From: Aphanothece cf. minutissima CCALA 015
GTDB lineage: Bacteria; Cyanobacteriota; Cyanobacteriia; PCC-6307; Cyanobiaceae
NCBI GenBank assembly: GCA_003003925.1
Contig: PVWP01000012.1
Coordinates: forward strand, 19,383-83,382
Direction: 5' to 3'
DNA length: 64,000 bases
A program made the position numbers and the translations under genes. The notes under the pieces were generated by a model. That model was not told the origin of the DNA. It saw only the letters and a list, made by a program, of their open reading frames with translations, and did not search any database. Positions 7,956-16,691 of this stretch are shown piece by piece; positions within the stretch are counted from its first letter, which is position 1, and each line of letters begins with the position of its first letter.

Positions 7956-8996
7956 TCAGAACCCCGCCGCATCGAGCATGCTCCGCAGCACCCCGGCGCT
8001 GTGGCGCAGCTGCCCCATCTCCTTCTCGGTCAGGGCCATCTGCACCAGGGCGGCGGCGCCGCTGTCGTTGACGATCGTGGGCAGGCTGAGGCAGACATCG
8101 GGCAGGCCGTAGTGGCCGTGGCTGCGGCTGCTCACCGTGAGCATCTGGTCCTTGCTGCGCAGCACCGCTTCGACGATCTCGGCAGTGGCCAGCCCGATGG
8201 CCCAGGAGGTGCTGCCCTTGAGCCGGATGATCGCGTCGGCCGCCTGGCGCACCTCGCCATGGAAGAGCTCCTGGAGCTCCGGATCCGCCAGGGTGCGGCT
8301 GCCTTCCCAGCCCCCATCCACCAGCCCGGAGCCAGCCACCGCCACCCGGCTCCACACCGGCACCTCGGAATCGCCGTGTTCGCCGATCACGCAGGCCTGG
8401 ACGTCGTGGGGATCGATGCCCAACCGGCGGCTGATGGCCATGCGGAAGCGGGCGGAATCGAGCACGGTTCCCGAGCCGATCACCCGATGGGCGGGGAAGC
8501 CGCTCAGCTGGCCGGCGATGTGGGTGAGCACATCCACCGGGTTGCTCACCACCAGCAGCACCGCCCGGGGGCAGTGGAGCGCGATCGGCGGTATGAGCCT
8601 GCGGAACAGGGCCGCATTGCGCTCGACCAGCTCCCGCCGTGACTGCCCCGGCTGCTGGGCCACGCCGGCGGTGATCACCACCAGATCGGCGTCCCGTCCC
8701 TCCTCCTCCACGCTCCCGGCCCGCAGGTCGGTGCGGGGCAGGAACGGCAGGCCGTGGCAGAGGTCCATCACCTCCCCCTCCAGCCGGTCATGGGCCACAT
8801 CCACCAGCACCAGCTCCTCCTGGCAGCCCCGGTGCAGGATCGCCACGGCGCAGGCCATGCCCACGGCGCCGCAGCCCACGATCACCACCTTGCGCCCGGG
8901 GAGCGTGCGCCCCCGCGCCTGGGCGCCGGTGGGCAGCAGCAGGTTGCAGAAGGGGGCGGCGGAGGTGCCGCCGACGGCCGGGGTGAGATCAGGCAC
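7956..8996 (-). CDS. ldh: L-lactate dehydrogenase
   Basis: NAD-dependent reduction of pyruvate to lactate, a fermentative step. VVIVGCGAVGMA (residues 37-48) is the NAD fold. Gln114 in GVAQQPGQSR sits where malate dehydrogenases have Arg, which points to lactate. GTVLDSARFR holds the substrate arginine and His207 in GEHGDSEVP is the catalytic base. The start is a GTG at 8996. The protein is 346 residues, slightly long because of a roughly 30-residue N-terminal tail. It shares the intergenic terminator region with cpcA and fits a low-oxygen role beside heme oxygenase and HemN. Confidence 0.92.
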   Translation of the reverse strand: MPDLTPAVGGTSAAPFCNLLLPTGAQARGRTLPGRKVVIVGCGAVGMACAVAILHRGCQEELVLVDVAHDRLEGEVMDLCHGLPFLPRTDLRAGSVEEEGRDADLVVITAGVAQQPGQSRRELVERNAALFRRLIPPIALHCPRAVLLVVSNPVDVLTHIAGQLSGFPAHRVIGSGTVLDSARFRMAISRRLGIDPHDVQACVIGEHGDSEVPVWSRVAVAGSGLVDGGWEGSRTLADPELQELFHGEVRQAADAIIRLKGSTSWAIGLATAEIVEAVLRSKDQMLTVSSRSHGHYGLPDVCLSLPTIVNDSGAAALVQMALTEKEMGQLRHSAGVLRSMLDAAGF

Positions 8997-9184
8997 CGGC
9001 GGCAGGGGCCTGGGAATGGCCCGAACGGGTCGTTGCGGTTGGGTTCACTGCGCCTCCGCCCGGGGAATCGGGCCGTCAGCCCAACAGAAACACCCCTGAG
9101 GGTCGCTGTCACGGCTCCGGGACCACCGCTGGGGGTGTTCTGCGAGGCCAGCCACCGCTGGTCGGTGGCGGCCCGATCCCCCCT

Positions 9185-9610
9185 CTAGGTCCTCTCGGCG
9201 CCAGCGCTGCTGGTCGCGGTGTCGGCGGCCGGCGCCCGGGGGGGCAGTGCCCCCGCCCGCTTCTGCAGCCAGCCCGTCGTCAGAGCGAGTGTCCCGGTGC
9301 AGCCACCGAAGCGCAGCTGGAGCCAGGTGATCACGGCGGTGTCACCGGCCACGATCGCTTCGATGGGGTCCTGTGGCCGCGTCTGGCCCTGGTCTTTCGC
9401 AGGGGAATGGTGAAAGGCCTGAGCCAGGTGCAGTTCCTCCACCAGCTCCGGTCCCAGATACCAGAGCTCCACGTCCGCGCCTTTGCGCTGGCGGCGTTCC
9501 TCGATCAGCTCCCGCAGCTGGCCGTCCCCACTGAGCTGGCCCCGTGGGGCCACCAGAAAGGAGAGGGAGCGCAGGGGCGCGGCGGCCGGGGCCTGGGTGG
9601 TGAAGGACAT
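9185..9610 (-). CDS. Hypothetical protein, 141 residues
   Basis: No family is recognised. The start MSFTTQAP at 9610 is chosen because it leaves a promoter gap of 115 bases to the divergent heme oxygenase gene; an open frame further upstream would overlap that gene. The middle part (LRELIEERRQRKGADVELWYLGPELVEELHLAQAF) looks like a folded alpha/beta segment, and the last 25 residues are Ala/Pro-rich low complexity. No signal peptide or membrane span is seen. Being divergent from the ho-hemN pair, it could share their control. Confidence 0.6.
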   Translation of the reverse strand: MSFTTQAPAAAPLRSLSFLVAPRGQLSGDGQLRELIEERRQRKGADVELWYLGPELVEELHLAQAFHHSPAKDQGQTRPQDPIEAIVAGDTAVITWLQLRFGGCTGTLALTTGWLQKRAGALPPRAPAADTATSSAGAERT

Positions 9611-9627
9611 GGTGGATGGGGTGGGTT

Positions 9628-9643
9628 GCAACGAATCTGTTGC
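9628..9643. promoter_or_regulatory. Inverted repeat in the divergent promoter before heme oxygenase
   Basis: GCAAC and GTTGC flank a 6-base spacer midway between two divergent genes. About 30 bases downstream is a TTATAT at 9670-9675 that could serve as a -10 for heme oxygenase. The dyad could be an operator, for example for a MarR-type regulator such as ChlR, but no binding motif was compared. Confidence 0.3.
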
Positions 9644-9725
9644 CACAGAAGCATGGAACAACAGTACCGTTATATCGTAGGCATCAGTGCCCCACCCGGC
9701 CCGTTCTCTTTCGGTTCCGTTCCCC

Positions 9726-10415
9726 ATGACCGCCGCCATCCCTGCCGCCATCTCCGACCACGCCAGGCCCGCCGATGTCCTCGCCCACAGGGGGTTCGGC
9801 CCCCGGGTGCGCCGGCTCCATGGCCGCATCGGTGCCGCCCACCACCAGGCCGAGGGCATGGCCTTCTCCCGGTCGCTGCTGGCGGGGCAGGCCCACCCCG
9901 TCCAGCTGGCGGCCCTGATCCGTGCCCTTGCCCCCGCCTACGGCCTGATTGAGGCCCGGGGCCCCCTGCTCGCCGCCGCCCTGGGAGCGGAGGGATTCCC
10001 CTGGGCCGACCTGGCCCGCACCCGGGCCCTGGACGGGGACATCGCCAGGCTGGCCGTGGTCCCGGCCACGCCCGCTTCCGCGGCGGCCGCGATCTGGCTG
10101 GAGCACCTGCAGCGTCTGGCCCAGCAGGCCCCGCACCGGTTCATGGCCCACGTCTACGTGCGCTACGGCGGCGATCTCTCCGGGGGCCAGCAGCTGGCCG
10201 AGCAGGCCAACGCCATCCTCGCGGCCCAGGGCCTGCCGCCCCTGAAGTTCTGGGAGTTCCAGCGCCCCATCCCCGAACTGAAGCAGGAGCTCCATGACGC
10301 CATCGAGCAGATGGACCTCAGCGCTGACGAGGAGCTGGAACTGCTGGAGGAATCGGTGATCGCCTTCCACGACACCCAGCGGTTGCTGGCGGAGCTGGGG
10401 GACCTCGCCGCCTGA
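9726..10415 (+). CDS. ho: Heme oxygenase (biliverdin-forming)
   Basis: Opens heme to biliverdin, the first step to the bilins of phycocyanin. The 229 residues include proximal His39 in AHHQAEGM and the distal helix YVRYGGDLSGGQQL. ATG 9726 is preferred over an in-frame start at 9687. hemN follows 58 bases later. In other cyanobacteria ho2 and hemN form an operon with the second cyclase gene and are induced at low oxygen, so this is probably Ho2. Here the cyclase is separated from the pair by about 9 kb of sulfur, phycocyanin and lactate genes. Confidence 0.92.
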   Translation: MTAAIPAAISDHARPADVLAHRGFGPRVRRLHGRIGAAHHQAEGMAFSRSLLAGQAHPVQLAALIRALAPAYGLIEARGPLLAAALGAEGFPWADLARTRALDGDIARLAVVPATPASAAAAIWLEHLQRLAQQAPHRFMAHVYVRYGGDLSGGQQLAEQANAILAAQGLPPLKFWEFQRPIPELKQELHDAIEQMDLSADEELELLEESVIAFHDTQRLLAELGDLAA

Positions 10416-10473
10416 TCGCCCCTCCACAACCCGTCGGCCCCTCCAACCCCTTCCGCCCCCAACCCCCTTCCCC

Positions 10474-11844
10474 ATGACCCCTGCGGCCACCCTCTCCCCG
10501 CGTCCCGCCACCCCGATCGATCTGCTGCTCAAGCACGACCGGCCCGTCCCCCGCTACACGAGCTATCCCACGGCCGCGGCGTTCCACGGCGGCGTCAGCG
10601 CGGCCGATCTGGAGGCCCAGCTGGCCCGCCCCACCGACGCGCCGCTGTCCCTCTACGTGCATGTGCCCTTCTGTCGCAACGCCTGCTGGTTCTGCGGCTG
10701 CAACCGCATCACCACAGGCGCCGGCTCGAAGGTGGTGGAGCCCTACCTGGAGGCCCTGGCCGCGGAACTGGAGCTGATCACCCGCCACTCCGCCCAGCGC
10801 CGCCGCCTCGCCCAGCTGCACTGGGGCGGGGGCACCCCCAACTATCTGACGATCCCCGAGCGTGAGCGCCTCTGGGGTCTGATCGAGCGCCATTTCGATC
10901 TGTCGAGCGATCTGGAGGCCTCGATCGAGGTCAATCCGGAGGCCCTCAGCCGCCAGGATGTGATGGAGCTGCGCCGGCTGGGCTTCTCCCGGATCAGCTT
11001 CGGCATCCAGGATGCCGACCCCCTGGTGCAGCAGGCGGTGAACCGGGTGGTGCCGGTGGACCAGCTGCGCCGGGCCATGGCCTGGATGCGGGAGGCGGGC
11101 TTCGCCAGCGTCAACGTCGATCTGATCTGCGGTCTGCCGCTCCAGACCCCGGAGCGGTTCGACGCCACCCTGGCCCTGGTGCAGGAGCTGCGCCCCGACC
11201 GGGTCTCCCTGTTCTCCTTCGCCTACCTGCCCGAGCAGCTGCCCCTGCAGCGCAAGATCGCGCCGCAGGATCTGCCCAGCCAGCGCCAGCGGCTGCAGAT
11301 GCTGGACAGCGCCGCCGCCCGCCTGGGCAGCTGCGGCTACGACGCCATCGGCATGGACCACTACGCCCTCTCCGGCGACAGCCTGGCCGTGGCGGCCAGA
11401 GAGGGGCGCCTGCACCGCAACTTCCAGGGCTACACCACCGGCGGGGAGCTGGAGCTGCTGGGGGTGGGCCCGACGGCGATCAGCCAGTTCCCCGGGCTGT
11501 TCAGCCAGAACCAGCGGGATCTCAAGGCCTACGCCGCCAGCATCGCCGCCGGTCAGCTGCCGGTGGAGCGGGGGCTGGTGGTGAGGGATCCGGAGGTGCT
11601 GGAGCGGCGGGAGCTGATCCGCGAGGTGATGTGCCAGTTCAAGGTGGCGATCGATCCGGAGCGCTACGCCGCCGAGTGGGCTGCCCTCGAGGCCCTGGCT
11701 GACGACGGGCTGGTGCGGCTCAGTCGGGCCGATGGCCGCGGCCTGGTGGAGGTCACCACCTCGGGTCGCTGGCTGATCCGCACCGTGGCGGCCGTGTTCG
11801 ACCCCTCCCAGCGCCAGGTGGCCTCCGGCTCGCGGCTGATCTGA
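10474..11844 (+). CDS. hemN: Oxygen-independent coproporphyrinogen III dehydrogenase
   Basis: A radical-SAM enzyme that oxidatively decarboxylates coproporphyrinogen III to protoporphyrinogen IX without O2. C67, C71 and C74 of the C-X3-C-X2-C-X-C motif (PFCRNACWFCGC) bind the 4Fe-4S cluster, and C76 completes the HemN-type motif. GGGTPNYL, the IEVNPEAL segment and the C-terminal HemN domain are all present. The 456-residue length is normal. It follows heme oxygenase in a likely two-gene unit and supports heme and chlorophyll synthesis when oxygen is scarce. Confidence 0.95.
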   Translation: MTPAATLSPRPATPIDLLLKHDRPVPRYTSYPTAAAFHGGVSAADLEAQLARPTDAPLSLYVHVPFCRNACWFCGCNRITTGAGSKVVEPYLEALAAELELITRHSAQRRRLAQLHWGGGTPNYLTIPERERLWGLIERHFDLSSDLEASIEVNPEALSRQDVMELRRLGFSRISFGIQDADPLVQQAVNRVVPVDQLRRAMAWMREAGFASVNVDLICGLPLQTPERFDATLALVQELRPDRVSLFSFAYLPEQLPLQRKIAPQDLPSQRQRLQMLDSAAARLGSCGYDAIGMDHYALSGDSLAVAAREGRLHRNFQGYTTGGELELLGVGPTAISQFPGLFSQNQRDLKAYAASIAAGQLPVERGLVVRDPEVLERRELIREVMCQFKVAIDPERYAAEWAALEALADDGLVRLSRADGRGLVEVTTSGRWLIRTVAAVFDPSQRQVASGSRLI

Positions 11845-11850
11845 GCGGCC

Positions 11851-12573
11851 TCAGCAGGGTTCCAGCACGCAGTTGATCTTCAGCTCGAAGGGCACGGCGC
11901 TGGCGGGCAGCCGCAGCAGCTGGGCGGTGAGGGCGGCCAGGTCCTCGGGCTGGGTCATGGCGCCGGCCGGCAGGGCCGTCACCTGGGAGGCCATGGCGGT
12001 GTTGACCCAGCCCGGGCAGATCGCCGTCACCCGGATCCCGGCGTCCCAGCCCTCGTTGCGCATCGACTGGCACAGGGCCATCAGCGCGAATTTGCTGCAG
12101 GGGTAGGCCGCCAGGGAGCCCTTCACCCGCTGGCCGCTCATCGACACCAGGGTGATCACCCGGCCGTCGCCACTGGCCACCAACGCCGGCCAGGCGGCCC
12201 GGGTGAGCCACCAGGGACCCATCAGATTGACGCGCCACAGGTCCTCGATCTCCTGCTCGTCCCCCGGCGCGAACAGCAGGCCCACCCGGGAAAAGAGACC
12301 GGCGCAGTGGATCACCCCGTCGATGGCGCCGAACCGGGCCAGCGTCGCCGCCACCCAGGCGGTCGCCTGGCCGGGGTCGCGCGCCTCGTAGGGATGGACG
12401 AACAGTCGGTCGCTCCGCCGGTTGGCGGCCTGCCGGAGCGGGCCCTCCGGCAGGGCGGCAGGATCGCGCAGGCCGAGGCTGAGCCGATGGCCCTCGGCCA
12501 GGGCCCGTTCCGCGATCGCCCGGCCGATGCCCCGGCTGGCGCCGCTGATCAGCAGGGTGCGGGGCTGCTCCAT
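11851..12573 (-). CDS. Short-chain dehydrogenase/reductase
   Basis: A classical SDR of 240 residues. GASRGIGRAI at residues 11-20 is the dinucleotide-binding loop, HCAGLFS the NNAG-equivalent, SMSGQR supplies the catalytic Ser, and YPCSK the catalytic Tyr and Lys. The PGWVNT segment follows as expected. The substrate cannot be told from sequence. It converges on hemN with only 6 bases between stops, so neither gene has its own conventional terminator there. Confidence 0.88.
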   Translation of the reverse strand: MEQPRTLLISGASRGIGRAIAERALAEGHRLSLGLRDPAALPEGPLRQAANRRSDRLFVHPYEARDPGQATAWVAATLARFGAIDGVIHCAGLFSRVGLLFAPGDEQEIEDLWRVNLMGPWWLTRAAWPALVASGDGRVITLVSMSGQRVKGSLAAYPCSKFALMALCQSMRNEGWDAGIRVTAICPGWVNTAMASQVTALPAGAMTQPEDLAALTAQLLRLPASAVPFELKINCVLEPC

Positions 12574-12711
12574 GGTCGGCGACGACGGACCCGGAAATCC
12601 TGGCCGATGACCAGGGGGGCGGCCGGGGGCGGCCAGGGGGATCCGGCAGGGACCCCTGGTGGGTCGGATCGCGGTGGGTCTGGTGTCCGCCGGATGTCCG
12701 TGTCGGGAGCC

Positions 12712-12740
12712 AAAAAAAAAGCTGACCTTGATGGCCAGCT
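12712..12740 (-). terminator. Terminator of the amt-PII operon
   Basis: On the minus strand AGCTGGCC and GGTCAGCT form an 8-bp stem with one G-U pair, followed by a run of nine T. It lies about 35 bases beyond the PII stop. Confidence 0.88.
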
Positions 12741-12774
12741 CCGGGTGGGGGGCGCCGATGCCGGCGGCTGAGGA

Positions 12775-13113
12775 TCAGAGGGTGGATTCGCCGGATTCGC
12801 CGGTGCGGATCCGGATCACCGATTCGACCGGGGTGACGAAGAGCTTGCCGTCGCCGATTTCACCGGTGTGGGCCGCTTGGGTGATGGCGGCGATCGCCGC
12901 ATCCAGCTTGGCGGAGGGGACGACGATCTCGATCCTTGCCTTGGGAAGGAACTCGACGGTGAACTCCGTTCCCCGGTAGCGCTCCACCTGGCCTTTCTGG
13001 CGACCGAATCCACGGGAGTCGGTGACCGTCATGCCGATGATGTCAAGGGCGACGAGGGCAGTCTTGATGGCATCCACCTTGGAGGGGCGGACCATGGCCG
13101 TGATCATTTTCAT
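12775..13113 (-). CDS. glnK: PII-family signal protein (GlnK-like, T-loop variant)
   Basis: A trimeric sensor of ATP/ADP and 2-oxoglutarate that binds and controls partners; beside amt it probably gates the ammonium channel. The 112-residue length and the signatures RGFGRQKGQ, GEIGDGKLFV and VIRIRTGE are canonical. In the T-loop, ERYRGTEF replaces the usual ERYRGSEY: residue 49, phosphorylated Ser in cyanobacterial GlnB, is Thr, and residue 51, uridylylated Tyr elsewhere, is Phe. It is therefore likely a paralogue of the main GlnB with different or no covalent control. It follows amt after 13 bases. Confidence 0.93.
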   Translation of the reverse strand: MKMITAMVRPSKVDAIKTALVALDIIGMTVTDSRGFGRQKGQVERYRGTEFTVEFLPKARIEIVVPSAKLDAAIAAITQAAHTGEIGDGKLFVTPVESVIRIRTGESGESTL

Positions 13114-13126
13114 GGAAGGTTTGTCG

Positions 13127-14587
13127 TCAGTTGGTCATTGGATCGTACGCCTCTTCCCCGTGAGCCACGAAGTCGAGACCGCGCTCTTCCTCTTCGATGC
13201 TGACGCGCAGGGGCATCAGGGCACCGAGAATCCAGAGAATAATAGCCGTACCCAGCGCGACAAATCCATAGGTGAGGATAACGGCTTTGAGCTGGGCGAT
13301 GAACAGGCCGAAGTTTCCTGATTCCTCAAGGATCTTGGCCGACAACGGGAAGTAATCGGCGGGCACAAGGGCCCTGGAAGCGAGGATCCCGGTCAGCAGA
13401 GCGCCCACGGTCCCGCCCACCCCATGGACCATGAAGGTGTCAAGCGAATCATCGAACTGGATGGCGGCCTTGACCCGCACGGCGATGAAGCAGGCCGCCG
13501 CCGTGAGGACGCCGATCAGCAGCGATTGCTCCATGTAGACGAAGCCTGCCGCCGGGGTGATGCCCACCAGGCCGGCGACGGCACCGGTGGCAGCACCGAC
13601 GGCCGTGGGTTTGCCGTCCTTGAACCATTCGATCAGGCACCAGGTGAGCAGGGCCGCCGAGGCGGACGTGGTGGTGGTGAGGAAGGGGTACCCCGCCGTC
13701 TTGGAGGCGAACATGCTGGCCCCGTTGAAGCCGAACCAGCCGAACCAGAGCAGACCGGCCCCCAGCAGAATGAAGGGCACATTGTGGGGCGGACGCTTGC
13801 TGTTGGGCCAGGTGCTGCGTGGGCCGATGATGGCCGCCGCCACCAGGGCCGCCACGCCGGAAGCGATGTGAACCACGGTGCCGCCGGCGAAATCGATCGC
13901 GCCGATGGCGCCGAACGGACCGATGAAGCCGCCGCCCCACACCATCTTCGCCATGGGGGAATAGATCAGCAAGCTCCAGATCAGGCAGAACCAGAACCAG
14001 GCCTTGAAACTGACGCGCTCCACCAGAGCCCCGGAAATCAGGGCTGGGGTGATGATCGCGAACATCCCCTGGAACAGGGCGAAGGAGGTGGCGCTGATCG
14101 GGAAGCCGGCCGCCAGGGGCTGGTCGCCGAGTTCACCGCCGACCCCATGGAGAAACATCGATCCCAGCCCACCGATGAAGGGGCTGCCGAAGCCGACGTC
14201 GAAGGCCAAGCTGTAGCCGACCACCACCCAGAGAACACCGATGAGCCCCATCAAGAAGAAGCTCATCATCATGCAGTTCAGCACGTTCTTGGGACGGGTG
14301 AAGCCCCCGTAGAAAAAGGCCAGACCCGGGGTCATCAGCAGAACCAGGGCCGAACCCACCAGCATCAGCAGGGTGTCGGCGCCGTCGGTGGGGGCCATGG
14401 CCAGGGCCGCCTTGGCCGAGCCGGCCAGCAGCGGGCCGATGCCGGCCCCCACCGCCAGCAGGAAGAAGGCGATCCGCCTGAGTCGTTGGTCCTGAAGACC
14501 ACCCAGACAACGGCTGCGGAGGCGATCGAAGGTCGTCAGCGCGGATGGCGCGGAAGACGACGATGCACCAGTCGGAGATCCATGCAT
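13127..14587 (-). CDS. amt: Ammonium transporter (Amt family)
   Basis: An inner-membrane ammonium channel of 486 residues. About 60 N-terminal residues include a hydrophobic segment (IAFFLLAVGAGIGPLLAG) that may be a signal peptide before the usual 11 spans. GGTVVHIASG and DTFMVHGVGG supply the twin pore histidines. The C-terminal tail carries the EEEERGLDFVAHGEEAY segment typical of Amt regulation. It is co-transcribed with a PII gene, the common amt-glnK pairing. A candidate NtcA site lies about 70-80 bases upstream of the start. Confidence 0.95.
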   Translation of the reverse strand: MHGSPTGASSSSAPSALTTFDRLRSRCLGGLQDQRLRRIAFFLLAVGAGIGPLLAGSAKAALAMAPTDGADTLLMLVGSALVLLMTPGLAFFYGGFTRPKNVLNCMMMSFFLMGLIGVLWVVVGYSLAFDVGFGSPFIGGLGSMFLHGVGGELGDQPLAAGFPISATSFALFQGMFAIITPALISGALVERVSFKAWFWFCLIWSLLIYSPMAKMVWGGGFIGPFGAIGAIDFAGGTVVHIASGVAALVAAAIIGPRSTWPNSKRPPHNVPFILLGAGLLWFGWFGFNGASMFASKTAGYPFLTTTTSASAALLTWCLIEWFKDGKPTAVGAATGAVAGLVGITPAAGFVYMEQSLLIGVLTAAACFIAVRVKAAIQFDDSLDTFMVHGVGGTVGALLTGILASRALVPADYFPLSAKILEESGNFGLFIAQLKAVILTYGFVALGTAIILWILGALMPLRVSIEEEERGLDFVAHGEEAYDPMTN

Positions 14588-14654
14588 CGGAAAAGGGGGG
14601 GTGAAACCTTGGAAAAGGCCAAAATCACCCTCAACGCATGGGAAGGATGGCTAT

Positions 14655-14668
14655 GTAGCCAAACGAAC
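14655..14668 (-). promoter_or_regulatory. Candidate NtcA-binding site upstream of amt
   Basis: Read on the minus strand it is GTT-N8-TAC, five of six matches to the GTA-N8-TAC consensus for the cyanobacterial nitrogen regulator. Its position before amt fits NtcA activation of ammonium uptake. No good -10 box was found at the usual 22-base distance. Confidence 0.35.
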
Positions 14669-14698
14669 AAACAGACCCTCCCACCAGCGAACGGTCAC

Positions 14699-14723
14699 AA
14701 AAAAGCCGGGGTGTGGCCCCGGC
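14699..14723 (-). terminator. Terminator of the second cpcB
   Basis: On the minus strand GCCGGGG and CCCCGGC form a 7-bp stem with a short loop, followed by six T. It lies about 25 bases after the cpcB stop and shows that no cpcA is co-transcribed. Confidence 0.9.
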
Positions 14724-14747
14724 GGGATGGCAGATGGGAGACCCGAC

Positions 14748-15266
14748 TCAGGCGACGGCGGCGGCGGCGCGATCGAAGTAGGTGCCCACTTCGGACATCA
14801 GGGCGGAGCAGTCGCCGGGGGTGATGCCGTTGCGATCGTTGGCGATCGCGATGGCGGCGTCCTTCATCTTGCGGATGCCTTCGGCCACGGAGGCACCGGG
14901 CACGCCAAGGGCCAGGTAGGTCTCCCGCAGGCCGTTGAGGCAGCGGTCCTCGAGCACCGAAGCGTCGCCGGTGAAGATCGCATAGGTGATGTAGCGCAGC
15001 ACGATCTCCATGTCGCGCAGGCAGGCGGCCATGCGGCGATGGGTGTAGGCGTTGCCGCCGGGAGCGATCAGGGCGGGCTGCTGATCGAACAGATCGCGGG
15101 CAGCGTTGGTGACGATCTTGGAAGCGTTCGAGGTGATGCGGTTGACCGTGTCCATCCGCTTGTTGCTCTCGGCCACCATCGCTCCCAGGGCGTCGATCTG
15201 GCCGGGGCTGAGGAATTCGCCGCGGGCGTCGGCCTGGGCGACGAGCTTGGTGAAGGCGTCGAACAT
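14748..15266 (-). CDS. cpcB: Phycocyanin beta subunit (copy 2, solitary)
   Basis: A 172-residue phycocyanin beta chain with Cys in MAACLRD and GDCSALM for bilin attachment and PGGNAYT for asparagine methylation. It is closer to the usual beta sequence than copy 1 (for example [28 protein letters not shown]). No cpcA follows: a terminator comes immediately, and the next gene is amt. The start ATG 15266 is chosen because it gives the canonical N-terminus [13 protein letters not shown]; the open frame runs further upstream without similarity. It presumably pairs with CpcA made elsewhere. Confidence 0.96.
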   Translation of the reverse strand: MFDAFTKLVAQADARGEFLSPGQIDALGAMVAESNKRMDTVNRITSNASKIVTNAARDLFDQQPALIAPGGNAYTHRRMAACLRDMEIVLRYITYAIFTGDASVLEDRCLNGLRETYLALGVPGASVAEGIRKMKDAAIAIANDRNGITPGDCSALMSEVGTYFDRAAAAVA

Positions 15267-15384
15267 GGGAGCTGCTGGGGAGCGTGGAGATATGAACTTT
15301 AGATTCGCCGGCCCTGGTGGTGCGAGCGCGCCGGAGGAAGCGCCCCTGCCGGCCTGACTAGGTTGGTGGGCCCCGCCCCCTTGC

Positions 15385-16665
15385 ATGGCCGGCTCCGCAA
15401 CCATGCCTCCCGAGCCGATGGACTGGGGTGCGCTGGCCCTGGCGGCCAGCCCGCTGCCGAGCGATCGAACGGCCGGTCCCGCCAGCCCCCAGGCCCAGCT
15501 GCGGCTGTTCGGCCGCCCGGAGGCGGAGGTCCGGGTCACGCTGTACCGCGATCACCACGCCTGGTGTCCGTACTGCCAGAAGGTCTGGCTGTGGCTCGAG
15601 GAGAAGCGGATTCCCTATCGGATCCGCAAGGTGACGATGTTCTGCTATGGGCAGAAGGAGCCTTGGTACACCAAGCAGGTGCCCAGCGGCATGTTGCCGG
15701 CCCTGGAGCTGGATGGTCGGCTGATCACCGAAAGCGACCGCATCCTCGAGGCCCTTGAGCAGAGCTTCGGTTCCCTGGGGGAGGCGATGCAGTCGTCCCG
15801 GGCCCTGCCGCTCCGCCAGCTGGAGCGGCAGCTGTTCCGGGCCTGGTGCCAGTGGCTCTGCGTCCCGGCCCGGGGGGCCGCCGAGGAGGCCCGGGGCCGG
15901 GAGGGCTTCGACCGCTGGGCGGAGCGCTTCGCGACCGCCCTCGACGCCCAGCCGGGAGCTTTTCTGCTCGGGGACCTGGGCACGGTGGATCTGATCTTCG
16001 TGCCCTACGTCGAGCGCATGAATGCCAGCCTGGCCTACTACAAGGGCTACCTGCTGCGGGAGCGCCATCCGGCCATCGATCGCTGGTTCCGGGCCCTCGA
16101 GGAGCGCTCCACCTACCTCGGCACCCAGAGCGATTTCCACACCCACGCCCATGACCTGCCCCCCCAGATGGGGGGCTGTTACGCCAGCGGCACTGGCGAG
16201 CAGCGGGATCTGGCCGACCGGATCGATGCGGGCCCCTGGCCGATCGTGGCGCCACCCGGCGCCGACCCTGAAACCAGCCAGAGCGAGCCGGATGACGCGG
16301 CCTCGGTGGCCCTGGCCCGGGTGCTCCGGCACCGGGGGACCCTCCTGGCGCGCAATCCCCTTGGAGCCGAGGGGTTCGAGCGGCCATTGCGCTGCGCCCT
16401 CACCCGGCTGATCACGGGCCTGGACTGTCCGCCTCCCCCCGGTTCGGCCCGGGGCCTGCGCTACCTGCGGGATCGCATCAGCGTGCCCCGGGACATGCCG
16501 CTGCACGCGGCCCGCCTGTTGCGCCGTTCCCTGGAGGCCACCGCCCGCCTCGATCCGGCCGATCCCTCGGCGGCGGGAGAACCGATCCCGGTGCAGCATC
16601 GCCGCGACCAGGATCCATCCCCCTTCCTGGCCATCACCAGCCGCCCTTCGGGCGGCGGCCCCTAG
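15385..16665 (+). CDS. Glutathione S-transferase family protein
   Basis: The 426-residue protein starts with a poorly ordered tail, then a thioredoxin-fold domain at about residues 50-125 with [18 protein letters not shown] and a CPYC redox motif, and VPSGMLPAL holding the cis-Pro. A helical GST C-terminal domain follows. A further Pro-rich region of about 170 residues (from roughly DLPPQMGGC) has no clear assignment. Such proteins conjugate or reduce with glutathione; the CPYC pair suggests glutaredoxin-like disulfide or deglutathionylation chemistry. It is divergent from cpcB copy 2. Confidence 0.85.
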   Translation: MAGSATMPPEPMDWGALALAASPLPSDRTAGPASPQAQLRLFGRPEAEVRVTLYRDHHAWCPYCQKVWLWLEEKRIPYRIRKVTMFCYGQKEPWYTKQVPSGMLPALELDGRLITESDRILEALEQSFGSLGEAMQSSRALPLRQLERQLFRAWCQWLCVPARGAAEEARGREGFDRWAERFATALDAQPGAFLLGDLGTVDLIFVPYVERMNASLAYYKGYLLRERHPAIDRWFRALEERSTYLGTQSDFHTHAHDLPPQMGGCYASGTGEQRDLADRIDAGPWPIVAPPGADPETSQSEPDDAASVALARVLRHRGTLLARNPLGAEGFERPLRCALTRLITGLDCPPPPGSARGLRYLRDRISVPRDMPLHAARLLRRSLEATARLDPADPSAAGEPIPVQHRRDQDPSPFLAITSRPSGGGP

Positions 16666-16691
16666 CGTTGGCCCCGGTGCCGGTGGAGAGC

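Noticed and set aside
13424-14824. Long plus-strand frame opposite amt
   Set aside because: Antisense shadow rich in Gln, Gly and Asp; amt on the minus strand is unambiguous.
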